NCBI RefSeq assembly: GCF_013466985.1
Contig: NZ_CP059164.1
Location: forward strand, 2,427,001-2,491,000
Direction of reading: 5' to 3'
DNA: 64,000 bases
Origin: Nocardioides ungokensis
GTDB taxonomy: Bacteria; Actinomycetota; Actinomycetes; Propionibacteriales; Nocardioidaceae
A program made the translations under genes and the position numbers. This document shows, in pieces, positions 27,209 through 35,256 of this stretch. The notes under the pieces were generated by a model. That model made no database searches, was not told the DNA's origin, and was given only the letters and a program-made list of their open reading frames with translations. Positions within the stretch are counted from its first letter, which is position 1; the number at the start of each line of letters is the position of its first letter.

Positions 27209-27964
27209 GTGAGCATCGAGGGTCTCGGACGCGTCGTCGTGGTCATCCCGACCTACAACGAGGCGACCAACCTGGCCTGGATCGTGGACCGGCTGCGACG
27301 CGCGCAGCCCGGTGTCGACGTGCTGGTGGTCGACGACGACTCCCCGGACGGGACCGGTCGGATCGCCGACGAGCTCGCGGCCGCCGACGCCCAGGTCCAC
27401 GTCCTGCACCGGACGGCCAAGGGTGGTCTCGGGGCGGCGTACCTGCACGGCTTCGCGCACGCGCTGGCCGAGGGGTACGACGTCATCGGTGAGATGGATG
27501 CCGACGGCTCCCACCAGCCGCGAGCAGCTCGACCGGCTCCTCGACGCGCTCCACCATGCCGACCTGGTCATCGGTTCGCGCTGGGTCCCGGGCGGCTCGG
27601 TGGTGAACTGGCCGCTGCGGCGTGAGCTGCTCTCCCGCGGAGGCAACCTCTACGTGCGTGCGCTCCTCGGCATCGGCGTCCGGGACGCGACCGCGGGCTT
27701 CCGGCTGTTCCGGCGCACCGCCCTGGAGAAGATCGACCTGGCCTCGGTGCTCGACCGGCTACGTCTTCCAGACCGACCTCGTGGCACGCACGCTGGCCGC
27801 CGGCCTGACCGTGCGCGAGGTGCCGATCGAGTTTCGTCGAGCGGGTCCGCGGCGACTCCAAGATGAGCGGGGCGGTGGCCGCCGAGTCGCTCAAGCGGAT
27901 CACGGTGTGGGGGATCAGCGAGCGGACGGCCCGGGCCCGACGCGCCCTGCGGAGACAGCCGTGA
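27209..27964 (+). CDS. ppm1: Polyprenol-phosphate mannosyltransferase (three frameshifts)
   Basis: GT2 enzyme that transfers mannose from GDP-mannose to polyprenol phosphate, the donor for lipoglycan and protein mannosylation; about 250 aa. It has [26 protein letters not shown] and [13 protein letters not shown] (the DxD region). Frames change near 27520, 27754 and 27833. Each is explained by one extra base, and the third lies in a T run. Repair gives [13 protein letters not shown] and [14 protein letters not shown], both strong family signatures. Start GTG at 27209; the stop overlaps the fxsA start (GTGA). Confidence 0.9.
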
Positions 27965-28416
27965 GCCGTCGTCGCAGCGCCACCACGTGGGCGCTGGTCG
28001 TCGCCTTCGTGGTCGTACCGCTGATCGAGATCTACGTCCTGATCCAGGTCGGCCAGGTCATCGGCCCCTGGTGGACGATCCTGCTGCTGGTGCTCGACAG
28101 CATCCTGGGCAGCTGGCTGATCAAGCTCGAGGGTGCGCGGGCCTGGCTGGCGCTGCGCACCGCGCTGCGGGACGGCCGGATGCCCGCGCGGGAGCTCGCC
28201 GACGGGGCCCTGATCCTCATCGGCGGCACCCTGATGCTGAGCCCGGGCTTCGTGACCGACATCTTCGGGATCCTGCTCATCCTGCCGTTCACCCGCCCGG
28301 TGTTCCGGCGCCTGCTGACCCAGGTGGTCACCCGGCGCCTGCTGGCCTCGAACGCACGACGCCCCGGACCTGGATCCGAGGGATCCGTGGTCCGGGGCGA
28401 AGTCGTGGACGAATGA
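27961..28416 (+). CDS. fxsA: FxsA family membrane protein
   Basis: 151 aa with three or four hydrophobic segments (VVAFVVVPLIEIYVLIQVG and others) and the FxsA signature GSWLIKLEGARAW plus LMLSPGFVTDIFGILLILPFTRP. In E. coli FxsA relieves phage F exclusion by interaction with a phage protein; the actinobacterial role is unknown. GTG start overlaps the ppm1 stop, so lnt-ppm1-fxsA form one unit. The 3' end encodes a strong RNA hairpin. Confidence 0.9.
   Translation: MSRRRSATTWALVVAFVVVPLIEIYVLIQVGQVIGPWWTILLLVLDSILGSWLIKLEGARAWLALRTALRDGRMPARELADGALILIGGTLMLSPGFVTDIFGILLILPFTRPVFRRLLTQVVTRRLLASNARRPGPGSEGSVVRGEVVDE
28360..28399. terminator. Hairpin inside the 3' end of fxsA, between convergent fxsA and rbpA
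   Basis: CGCCCCGGACC pairs with GGTCCGGGGCG (11 bp), extended inside by two GGATCC hexamers. It overlaps the last codons of fxsA, so it may end transcription from both sides. Confidence 0.5.
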
Positions 28417-28432
28417 GTCCAGCAGCGTCCTG

Positions 28433-28819
28433 CTAGGCGGACGCCTTGCGCTTCTTGGCGTTGGCCCGGTGCAGGTGCGCGGGGCCGATCTCACCGCCAC
28501 GGAGCAGCTCGAGCCGCTCCTTGAGGATGTCCTCGAGCTCCTTCTCGGAGCGACGCTCGAGAAGCATGTCCCAGTGGGTGCGGGCGGGCTTCTCGTTCTT
28601 GGCCTCGGGCTGGATGCCGGCGACGCTCAGCGCCTCGGCGCCGCAGCGCGGGCACTCCCACACCGCCGGGATCTCGGCCTCGACCGACATCGTGATCTCG
28701 AACTCGTGGTTCTGCGGGCACCGGTAACCGACCTGCTGACGAGCGGCGAACTCGATGCCGCGCTCGTCCTCGAAACTCTGGCCCCCAAGGCGCGCCCCAC
28801 GAAGTGTGCGCTCTGCCAT
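28433..28819 (-). CDS. rbpA: RNA polymerase-binding protein RbpA
   Basis: Actinobacterial transcription factor that binds the primary sigma factor and stabilises the open complex. 128 aa. The core domain has the four-Cys zinc ribbon-like pattern YRCPQNHEFEITM ... WECPRCGAEAL (about 31-63), then the basic linker and the sigma-interaction helix RSEKELEDILKERLELLR. The ATG at 28819 is decided by an ideal GGAGGTGG ribosome site; upstream in-frame codons are not conserved. Convergent with fxsA, as in M. tuberculosis (Rv2050 next to Rv2051c-Rv2053c). Confidence 0.95.
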   Translation of the reverse strand: MAERTLRGARLGGQSFEDERGIEFAARQQVGYRCPQNHEFEITMSVEAEIPAVWECPRCGAEALSVAGIQPEAKNEKPARTHWDMLLERRSEKELEDILKERLELLRGGEIGPAHLHRANAKKRKASA

Positions 28820-28996
28820 GAGCCACCTCCCAAATCTTTTGAACCCCCGTTGACATGACTGAGACGCTCGGAGGTCTGCGTCGTGACGTGCACGACCCGT
28901 ACCCCCTGCTTGCGGTCTCAATCCGTTCAACGGTAGTGGGACGACGAAGATTCCGACAATCCAGAGGTATGGCCGCCCTCACACGGCACTCCCGCC

Positions 28997-30385
28997 TCAG
29001 AGGACCTGAGGTGCCTCGTTGCCCGCCTCCGCCACACCGCGACGGGGGTCGACCCGGTAGAGCAGGCCGCCACCGACCACGAAGAACAGGATCAACGCGA
29101 AGATCGCGGGCCGGTAGGAGTCGGTCCACTGGTGCACCAGCCCGAAGACCAGCGTGCCCAGCCAGCTCGTGCCCCGCTCGCAGGCCTGGTAGAGCGAGAA
29201 GTACTCCGCCTCCCGGCCGCGGGGGATCAGCTGGCTGAAGAACGACCGCGACAGCGCTTGCGTGCCGCCCAGGACCAGACCGATGCCGACCGCGAGCGCG
29301 AGGAAGAGCGGGAGGTTCTTCTCGGGGATGAAGTAGCCGACGGTGACCACCACCATCCACATCACCAGCCCGCCCAGGATCACCCGACGGCTGCCCCGGG
29401 AGGCGGCCAGCCTCCCGAACAGGAGCGCCCCGAAGAACGCCACGAACTGGACCAGCAGGATGGTGGCGATCAGGACCGAGGTGCTGAAGCCCAACTGCTT
29501 GTCGCCGTAGACCGAGGCCGAGGCGATCACCGTCTGGATGCCGTCGTTGTAGAACAGGTAGGCCAGCAGGAAGGTCAGCGTCACCGGGTAGTTGCGCATG
29601 TCCCGCAGCGTCGCCGCCAGCTGGCCGAAGCTCTGGCGGACCAGGCCGCCCGGCTCCCGCTCGACCGCGGCCGGCGTCCGGTTGCGGATGCCGCGGTAGG
29701 GGATCACCGTGAACGCCGCCCACCACACCGCCGCTGACAGGAGGCTCAGCCGCACCGCCATCGCGGTGCCGATGCCCAGCGAGTCGTGCAAGGTGACGAC
29801 GGCCAGGTTGACCGCGAGCAGCAGTCCGCCGCCGAGGTAGCCCAGCGCCCAGCCCCGCGACGACACTCGATCGCGCTCGTCAGGCAGCGCGATCTCGCAC
29901 AGGATCGCGTCGTACACGACGAGCGAGGAGCCCAGGCAGATGTTGGCGGCGAAGAGGAGCACAACGCCCAACTGCCAGTCCGAGCCGGCCACGAAGAACA
30001 TCAGTCCGGCCGCGACGCTGCCGGCCCAGGCGAAGCCGGCCATGATCGCCTTCTTGCGGGCCGACCGGTCCGCGGCCGCCCCGACCACCGGCAGCAGAAG
30101 CGCCGACGCGATCGTGGCGAGCGTGACCACGTAGAAGACCAGCGACCCGGGGGAGACCGCGACGCCGAGGACGTGCAGGTCGGTGGTGCACTTCAGGCCC
30201 TTGTCCTCGTCGGTGACGAAGCCGCAGGCGGCCTTCTCGGCGACCGAGGTGAGGTACGGCGCGAACAGCACCGTGGCGATGGTCGTGACGTAGGCGCTGT
30301 TGGCCCAGTCGTACCAGTACCACGCCCTCTGCTCCCGGGCGCGCGCCAGCGGGCTCAGGTCGGCGAACCCGGGCGAGGCGGTCAC
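28997..30385 (-). CDS. MFS transporter, UMF1/Atg22-like
   Basis: 462 aa, about 12 membrane helices. The N-terminus AWYWYDWANSAYVTTIATVLFAPYL is the hallmark of the UMF1 family. An extended loop with paired Cys (EKAACGFVTDEDKGLKCTTD, about 48-68) faces outside. Substrate unknown; fungal Atg22 exports vacuolar amino acids. The GTG start overlaps the stop of the glycerophosphodiesterase gene (GTGA), so the two are co-translated. Confidence 0.88.
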   Translation of the reverse strand: MTASPGFADLSPLARAREQRAWYWYDWANSAYVTTIATVLFAPYLTSVAEKAACGFVTDEDKGLKCTTDLHVLGVAVSPGSLVFYVVTLATIASALLLPVVGAAADRSARKKAIMAGFAWAGSVAAGLMFFVAGSDWQLGVVLLFAANICLGSSLVVYDAILCEIALPDERDRVSSRGWALGYLGGGLLLAVNLAVVTLHDSLGIGTAMAVRLSLLSAAVWWAAFTVIPYRGIRNRTPAAVEREPGGLVRQSFGQLAATLRDMRNYPVTLTFLLAYLFYNDGIQTVIASASVYGDKQLGFSTSVLIATILLVQFVAFFGALLFGRLAASRGSRRVILGGLVMWMVVVTVGYFIPEKNLPLFLALAVGIGLVLGGTQALSRSFFSQLIPRGREAEYFSLYQACERGTSWLGTLVFGLVHQWTDSYRPAIFALILFFVVGGGLLYRVDPRRGVAEAGNEAPQVL

Positions 30386-31194
30386 GACCCGGCGCCCCAG
30401 TGGCCACGCTCGCTCAGCACGTCCCTGAGTATGTCCGTGCGGTCGGTCATCAGGCCGTCGACACCACGGTCGAGCAGCTCCCGCATCTCCGCCGGGTCGT
30501 CGATGGTCCACACGTGGACGTGCTTGCCGGCGGCGTGCGCCCGGCGTACGAACCCGGGAGTGGCGACCGTCCACCGGCCGCGGCGGTGCGGCACCTGAAG
30601 CGCCGCCACCCGGCGGCGGGTCAGCAGGTCGGCCAGGCGCCCGCTCGGCAGCGCCCGGAACGCGAGCACCTCGCCGGGGTGTGCGGAGGTGGCCACCCGA
30701 CCGCGGGTGAGCCTGCGGAACCGGTTGAGGCGCCGCGGCGAGAAGCTGCCGACCAGCACCCGGTCCCACAGCTCGCGCTCCTCGACCAGGGCGGCCAGCG
30801 CAGTCACGGCGTCGTCGGACTTGAGGTCGATGTTGAAGCGGCACCCGGGGAAGGCGTCGAGCAGCTCGGTGAGCGTGGGCACCCGCTCGCGGCCACCCAC
30901 CAGCGCCTCGCCGACCTCGGCGTGCGTCAGCGCCACGATCGCGCCGCTGCGGTCACTGACCCGGTCCAACACCCGGTCGTGGAAGGCCAGCAGCACGCCG
31001 TCGCGGGTGACGCGCACGTCGGTCTCGAGGTAGTCGAAGCCCAGGTCCACGGCGAGGCGGAACGCCGCCATCGTGTTCTCCAGCCCCTCGATCTCGGGGT
31101 GGTAGGCACCGCCCCGGTGCGCGAAGGCGAGCACCCCGCCGGGTCGGCGCAGCACCTCGTCGAGGTAGGGGAAACCGGTCCGCAACAGGGGCAC
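30382..31194 (-). CDS. Glycerophosphodiester phosphodiesterase
   Basis: Cleaves glycerophosphodiesters to glycerol-3-phosphate and alcohol. 270 aa, TIM-barrel GDPD fold: catalytic His in AFAHRGGAYHPEIEGLENTMAAF (split block at about 23-45), the metal ligands in YLETDVRVTRDGVLLAFHD, and late motif HVHVWTIDDPAEM. No signal peptide, so it is cytoplasmic. It heads a two-gene unit with the MFS transporter, suggesting linked uptake or efflux of the product, which is inference. Confidence 0.9.
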   Translation of the reverse strand: MPLLRTGFPYLDEVLRRPGGVLAFAHRGGAYHPEIEGLENTMAAFRLAVDLGFDYLETDVRVTRDGVLLAFHDRVLDRVSDRSGAIVALTHAEVGEALVGGRERVPTLTELLDAFPGCRFNIDLKSDDAVTALAALVEERELWDRVLVGSFSPRRLNRFRRLTRGRVATSAHPGEVLAFRALPSGRLADLLTRRRVAALQVPHRRGRWTVATPGFVRRAHAAGKHVHVWTIDDPAEMRELLDRGVDGLMTDRTDILRDVLSERGHWGAGS

Positions 31195-31274
31195 GGGTGA
31201 AGTATTCCGCCTCGCCCCGAGCCGCGGAATCCGGGCACCGGCGCGGGTACCCGTCGGTCACCGGGGGAGAGGGG

Positions 31275-31280
31275 TAGCGT
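31275..31280 (+). promoter_or_regulatory. Leaderless -10 box of the zinc-ribbon gene
   Basis: TAGCGT, 7 nt before the ATG at 31288. Confidence 0.5.
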
Positions 31281-31287
31281 CGACGGC

Positions 31288-31560
31288 ATGGAGACCCTGA
31301 CCTGCCCCCGCTGTGGTACCGACATGGTCACGCGAAGGCTGGGCGGCGCCGCCGACGACGGGGAGGTGAGCCAGTGCCCCGACGGTCACGGCATCTTCCT
31401 CTCGCGCGCCGACCTCGGCAGCCTGATCGAGGCCGAGACCGACTGGCACCGCAACGCCAGCCAGCACACCGCCCCACTGCCCAGGATCACCGCCGACATG
31501 GTCGCCCCGCCGGCCTCTCGCGCCCCCGCACGCGCGTGGGTGGAGACGCTCTTCGGGTGA
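31288..31560 (+). CDS. Small TFIIB-type zinc-ribbon protein
   Basis: 90 aa. The N-terminal CPRCGTDMVTRRL pairs with SQCPDGHGIFLSRADLGSLIE, the zf-TFIIB pattern in which the second half is Cys-x3-His. The C-terminal half is a short Pro/Ala-rich stretch ending ARAWVETLFG. A nucleic-acid or zinc role is likely but unproven. The stop is followed 12 nt later by the first degenerate repeat arm. Confidence 0.8.
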   Translation: METLTCPRCGTDMVTRRLGGAADDGEVSQCPDGHGIFLSRADLGSLIEAETDWHRNASQHTAPLPRITADMVAPPASRAPARAWVETLFG

Positions 31561-31572
31561 CGCCGATGTGGG

Positions 31573-31813
31573 TGCGGTTTGTGACCGATCGCTGAGGGTC
31601 CGTTGCGGTTGGTGACCGAACCGCATCCATTCCGGTCCCGGTGACATGCAGTTGCTGACCAATCGGCGCTGGACAATCGGGTTTGGTCACCAACCACATG
31701 GAATCGGCCCCGAACCGTGCAGTCTCTGACCAATCGGTGGGGGCCACTTGTGGTTGGTGACCAAACCGCATGCTCCTGAGCCTCGGGAGCATGCGGTTCC
31801 TGACCAAACGCTG
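31573..31813. repeat. Array of seven degenerate 22-nt repeat arms (same family as 63-bp dyad)
   Basis: Arms at about 31573, 31604 (TGCGGTTGGTGACCGAACCGCA), 31647, 31677 (inverted), 31719, 31749 and 31792. The inverted/direct pair 31677/31719 keeps the 42-nt period of the complete dyads. No nuclease-like gene is present here. It fills nearly all of the 274 bp between the zinc-ribbon gene and the XRE-MurA gene. Confidence 0.75.
31765..31797. terminator. 12-bp hairpin formed inside the repeat array
   Basis: ACCGCATGCTCC pairs with GGAGCATGCGGT around a 9-nt loop. The two stem ends derive from repeat arms at 31749 and 31792. Located 38 nt past the XRE-MurA stop, so it may terminate that gene. 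Confidence 0.5.
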
Positions 31814-31834
31814 CCAGGCGGTCTTCGGCCTTCC

Positions 31835-33361
31835 TCAGATGTCGCGGAACGGCTCGATGTTGGCGCCCAGGAGGTTGAGCCGCTCGGCGAGGTCCTCGTA
31901 ACCGCGGTGGATCACGTACGTCGAGCGGAGCACCGAGGTGCCCTTGGACGCGAGCATCGCCAGCAGGATCACGACGGCCGGGCGGAGCGCCGGCGGGCAG
32001 ACGATCTCCGCGCCCGTGAACGACGTCGGCCCCTCGATCATCACCCGGTGCGGGTCGAGCAGCTTGACCTGGCCACCGAGCTTGTTGAGGTCGGTGAGGT
32101 AGATCGCCCGGTTCTCGTAGACCCAGTCGTGCAGGAGGGTCTGGCCCTCGGCCACCGCGGCGATCACCGCGAAGAACGGCAGGTTGTCGATGTTGAGGCC
32201 CGGGAACGGCATCGGGTGGATCTTGTCCAGCGGTGCGTGCAGGGACGACGGCTTGGTGGTGAGGTCGACCAGGCGCGTGCAGCCGTTGTTGGCGACGTAC
32301 TCCTCGGAGCGGTGGTACTGGAAGCCCATCTCCTCAAGCAGTGCCAGCTCGATCTCGAGGAACTCGATCGGCACCCGCTTGATGGTGATCTCCGACTTGG
32401 TCACGATCGCGGCCGCCAGCAGCGACATCGCCTCGATCGGGTCCTCGCTGGGGGCGTAGTCGACGTCGACGTTGATCTCGGCGCGGCCGGTCACGGTCAG
32501 CGTGGTCGTGCCGATGCCCTCGACCTCGACGCCGAGCTTCTTCAGGAAGAAGCAGAGGTCCTGGACCATGTAGTTCGACGAGGCGTTGCGGATGACGGTG
32601 GTGCCGGGGTGCAGCGCCGCGGCCATCAGGGCGTTCTCGGTCACGGTGTCGCCGCGCTCGGTGAGCACGATCGGCCGGCCGGGCTCGATGGCCCGGTTGA
32701 CGCTGGCGTGGTAGCTGCCGTCGGTCGCCTTGACCTCGAGGCCGAACGGGCGCAGCGCGGCCATGTGCGGCTCGACGGTGCGGGTGCCGAGGTTGCAGCC
32801 GCCGGCGTAGGGCAGCTCGAAGGTGTCGGTGCGGTGCAGCAGCGGGCCCAGGAACATGATCACCGAGCGGGTACGACGGGCCGCGGCCTCGTCGATGTTG
32901 CTCAGGTCGAGGTCCTTGGGCGGGATGATCTCGAGGTCGTTGTCGGCGTTGAGCCACTTGGTGTGGACGCCGAGGCTGCCCAGCACCTCGAGCAGCCGGT
33001 TGACCTCCTCGATGCGCGCGACCTTGCGCAGCGTGGTGCGGCCACGGTTGAGCAGCGAGGCGCAGAGCAGCGCGACGCCGGCGTTCTTGGAGGTCTTGAC
33101 GTCGATGCTGCCCGAGAGGGTGGTGGGCCCGGAGACCCGCAGGTGCGTGGGACCGGCGCCCAGGGCGACGATCTCGGAGTCCAGCGCGGCGCCGATCCGC
33201 GCGAGCATCTCCAGGGAGAGGTTCTGGTGTCCCTTCTCGATCCGGTTGATGGCGCTCTGGCTTGTCGCCAGGAGCTCGGCCAGCTGGTGTTGGGTCAGCC
33301 CGCGGTGCTTGCGCGCGTCACGGATGAGGTTCCCGATCCGACCCTTGTAACCCTCAGTCAT
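31835..33361 (-). CDS. XRE-type HTH fused to MurA/EPSP-synthase-like enzyme
   Basis: 508 aa. Residues about 8-65 form an XRE helix-turn-helix (LIRDARKHRGLTQHQLAELL, TSQSAINRIEKGHQNLSLEML). From about 70 onward the protein is a complete UDP-GlcNAc enolpyruvyltransferase fold, with the active-site loop GGCNLGTRTVEPH in place of E. coli MurA GGCTIGARPVD, so the catalytic Cys is kept. Lysine in KTSKNAGVALL matches the MurA substrate lysine. ATG at 33361 is fixed by the leaderless promoter. A 22-nt palindrome overlaps that promoter. It may be a second, regulated MurA or a sensor-regulator of cell-wall precursor; both are inference. Confidence 0.9.
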   Translation of the reverse strand: MTEGYKGRIGNLIRDARKHRGLTQHQLAELLATSQSAINRIEKGHQNLSLEMLARIGAALDSEIVALGAGPTHLRVSGPTTLSGSIDVKTSKNAGVALLCASLLNRGRTTLRKVARIEEVNRLLEVLGSLGVHTKWLNADNDLEIIPPKDLDLSNIDEAAARRTRSVIMFLGPLLHRTDTFELPYAGGCNLGTRTVEPHMAALRPFGLEVKATDGSYHASVNRAIEPGRPIVLTERGDTVTENALMAAALHPGTTVIRNASSNYMVQDLCFFLKKLGVEVEGIGTTTLTVTGRAEINVDVDYAPSEDPIEAMSLLAAAIVTKSEITIKRVPIEFLEIELALLEEMGFQYHRSEEYVANNGCTRLVDLTTKPSSLHAPLDKIHPMPFPGLNIDNLPFFAVIAAVAEGQTLLHDWVYENRAIYLTDLNKLGGQVKLLDPHRVMIEGPTSFTGAEIVCPPALRPAVVILLAMLASKGTSVLRSTYVIHRGYEDLAERLNLLGANIEPFRDI

Positions 33362-33368
33362 GCAAAAC

Positions 33369-33374
33369 AAGGTA
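33369..33374 (-). promoter_or_regulatory. Leaderless -10 box of XRE-murA
   Basis: TACCTT on the minus strand, 7 nt before the ATG at 33361. Its GGTA overlaps the left end of the adjacent palindrome. Confidence 0.6.
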
Positions 33375-33392
33375 ACTCATATATGAGATACC
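33371..33392. promoter_or_regulatory. 22-nt palindromic operator candidate over the XRE-murA promoter
   Basis: GGTA-A-CTCATATATGAG-A-TACC, 10 of 11 base pairs symmetric, with a perfect AT-rich 12-bp core in a very GC-rich region. It covers the -10 and the spacer of the promoter, as expected for repression by an XRE dimer. Confidence 0.65.
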
Positions 33393-33475
33393 GCAACATC
33401 GCCATGCCGGGAGATGACGGAAAGCGGTGACACCACCCTGCAGCACCTCACCGCGCGGATGCAAGGATCGGAACC

Positions 33476-34492
33476 ATGCGTGCAACGACCATCCATGCCC
33501 CTCGCGACATCCGCGTCTCCGACGTGCCCGACCCCAAGATCACCGCCCCCACCGACGCCGTCATCAAGGTGACCGCAGGCTGCATCTGCGGCTCCGACCT
33601 GTGGCCGTACCGGGGCGAGAACGACATCGACGCGGGCTCGACGATCGGTCACGAGTGCGTCGGCGTCATCGAGGAGGTCGGCGCCGAGGTCACGTCCTTC
33701 AAGCCCGGTGACTTCGTGATCGTGCCGTTCGACCACTGCGACAACACCTGCGCGCACTGCCGCGCCGGCATGCAGGCGGCCTGCGAGAACCTGGGCTTCA
33801 CGGCCAGCGGCCAGGCGGAGTACGCCCTGGTCACCCAGGCCGAGGGCAGCCTCGTCAAGACCGACGGAATGCCCGACGCCTCGATGATCCCCTCCCTGCT
33901 GACGCTCTCCGACGTCATGGCCACCGGCTGGCACGCCGCGGTCGCCGCCGGGGTCCGTGAGGGCGGGACCGCCGTCGTCGTGGGTGACGGCGCGGTGGGC
34001 CTGTGCGGCGTCCTCGCCGCGGCCACCATGGGTGCGGAGAAGGTCATCGCCATGTCGCGGCACGAGCCCCGCCAGGCCATCGCCCGCCAGTTCGGCGCGA
34101 CGCACGTCGTGGCGGAGCGCGGCGACGAGGGTGCCGAGCTCGTCCGGGAGATCACCGGGGGCGTGGGCGGTGACGCCGTTCTCGAGTGCGTCGGCAACGA
34201 CGCCGCCATGAAGCAGGCCTTCGCCGTGGCCCGCCCCGGCTCCACGGTCGGCTTCGTCGGCGTCCCGCACGACGTGGAGCTCCCGATCCGCCGCATGTTC
34301 CAGAAGAACATCGGCCTGGCCGGCGGGATGGCGCCGGTGCGCCAGTACCTGCCGGAGCTGCTCAAGCTGGTCCAGGACGGCGCGATCAACCCCGGCCTGG
34401 TCTTCGACAGGACCCTGCCGCTGGAGCAGGTCGCCGAGGGCTACCGCGCCATGGACGAGCGCGAGGCCATCAAGATCCTCATCCAGCCCTGA
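33476..34492 (+). CDS. Zinc-dependent alcohol dehydrogenase (MDR)
   Basis: 338 aa. Catalytic zinc ligands lie in GCICGSDLW (Cys) and IGHECVG (His-Glu). The structural zinc loop DHCDNTCAHCRAGMQAAC carries four Cys. The NAD(P) loop is VVVGDGAVGLCGV (about 162-174). Specific substrate unknown; similar proteins are annotated as threonine or glutathione-independent aldehyde/alcohol dehydrogenases. It reads divergently from the XRE-MurA gene. Confidence 0.92.
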   Translation: MRATTIHAPRDIRVSDVPDPKITAPTDAVIKVTAGCICGSDLWPYRGENDIDAGSTIGHECVGVIEEVGAEVTSFKPGDFVIVPFDHCDNTCAHCRAGMQAACENLGFTASGQAEYALVTQAEGSLVKTDGMPDASMIPSLLTLSDVMATGWHAAVAAGVREGGTAVVVGDGAVGLCGVLAAATMGAEKVIAMSRHEPRQAIARQFGATHVVAERGDEGAELVREITGGVGGDAVLECVGNDAAMKQAFAVARPGSTVGFVGVPHDVELPIRRMFQKNIGLAGGMAPVRQYLPELLKLVQDGAINPGLVFDRTLPLEQVAEGYRAMDEREAIKILIQP

Positions 34493-34508
34493 CGGCTCTC
34501 CCGCAGCA

Positions 34509-35129
34509 GTGACCATGCCCATCCGTGCGATCGTGCTCGACATCGGCTCGGTGCTCGAGATCATCGAGGACTCGACGTTCCCCGAGCCGTTCGAGCGCCG
34601 CCGCGGCCTCGCCCCGGGTGCCGTGGACGCCGCCTCGGCGGCGTTCGCGGCCCACCCGGGCAAGGGCGAGATCGGCATGGATGAGGTCCGGGCGACCTGG
34701 CAGCGCGAGCTCGGGCTCGACGAGGCCGGGGTCGACGAGCTGGTGGAGGACTTCTGGCGCTGGTACGTCGGCACCCTGGACCAGGAGCTGTTCGACTGGT
34801 TCGCCGGGCTGCGCGAGCGCGGGTTCGTGGTCGGGATCCTCAGCAACTCCGCACCCGGGGCCAGGGAGCGTGAGCGCTGCTGGGGCTTCGAGGCGATCAC
34901 CGATGACATCGTCTACTCCCACGAGGTCGGCCTGGTGAAGCCCGAGCCGGAGATCTACGCGCTCACCGCGCGGCGGCTCGCCGTGCGGCCGGAGGAGATC
35001 GTCTTCCTGGACGACCAGCCCGGTCACGTCGACGCCGCCCGCGCCGCGGGCTGGCACGCCGTCGCGCACGTCGAGACGCCGCGCTCCATCGAGGAGATCG
35101 AGGCCATCCTCACCGCGCACAGCGGCTGA
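34509..35129 (+). CDS. HAD-family hydrolase (YihX-like)
   Basis: 206 aa, HAD superfamily IA variant 3. Motif I is VLDIGSVLE, with Gly where many members have the second Asp, as in epoxide-hydrolase-N-like and YihX-type proteins. Motif II ILSNSAP, motif III Lys in GLVKPEPEIY and motif IV FLDDQPGHVDAA. GTG at 34509 or ATG at 34515; both fit. It lies 16 nt after the dehydrogenase, probably co-transcribed. Phosphatase or dehalogenase activity cannot be told apart. Confidence 0.88.
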   Translation: MTMPIRAIVLDIGSVLEIIEDSTFPEPFERRRGLAPGAVDAASAAFAAHPGKGEIGMDEVRATWQRELGLDEAGVDELVEDFWRWYVGTLDQELFDWFAGLRERGFVVGILSNSAPGARERERCWGFEAITDDIVYSHEVGLVKPEPEIYALTARRLAVRPEEIVFLDDQPGHVDAARAAGWHAVAHVETPRSIEEIEAILTAHSG

Positions 35130-35256
35130 CCCCGCCGGGTTCCCGCCTCGCCTCCCGCGAGGCGGCGGCAGCGAGTAGGTTTCGTCGCGGCGCCGCATCC
35201 GGGGCCGCTCATGCGAGGAGGGCGTCATCAGCAGCTCACTGGTCCTGGGACCGCTC

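Noticed and set aside
27209..27964. Programmed frameshifting in ppm1
   Set aside because: Three separate single-base gains in one short gene, with no slippery site plus structure, and similar indels in ten other genes, point to sequence error.
31573..31813. CRISPR array
   Set aside because: Arm spacing is irregular, orientation alternates, arms differ and no cas gene is present. The arms match the dyad repeat family.
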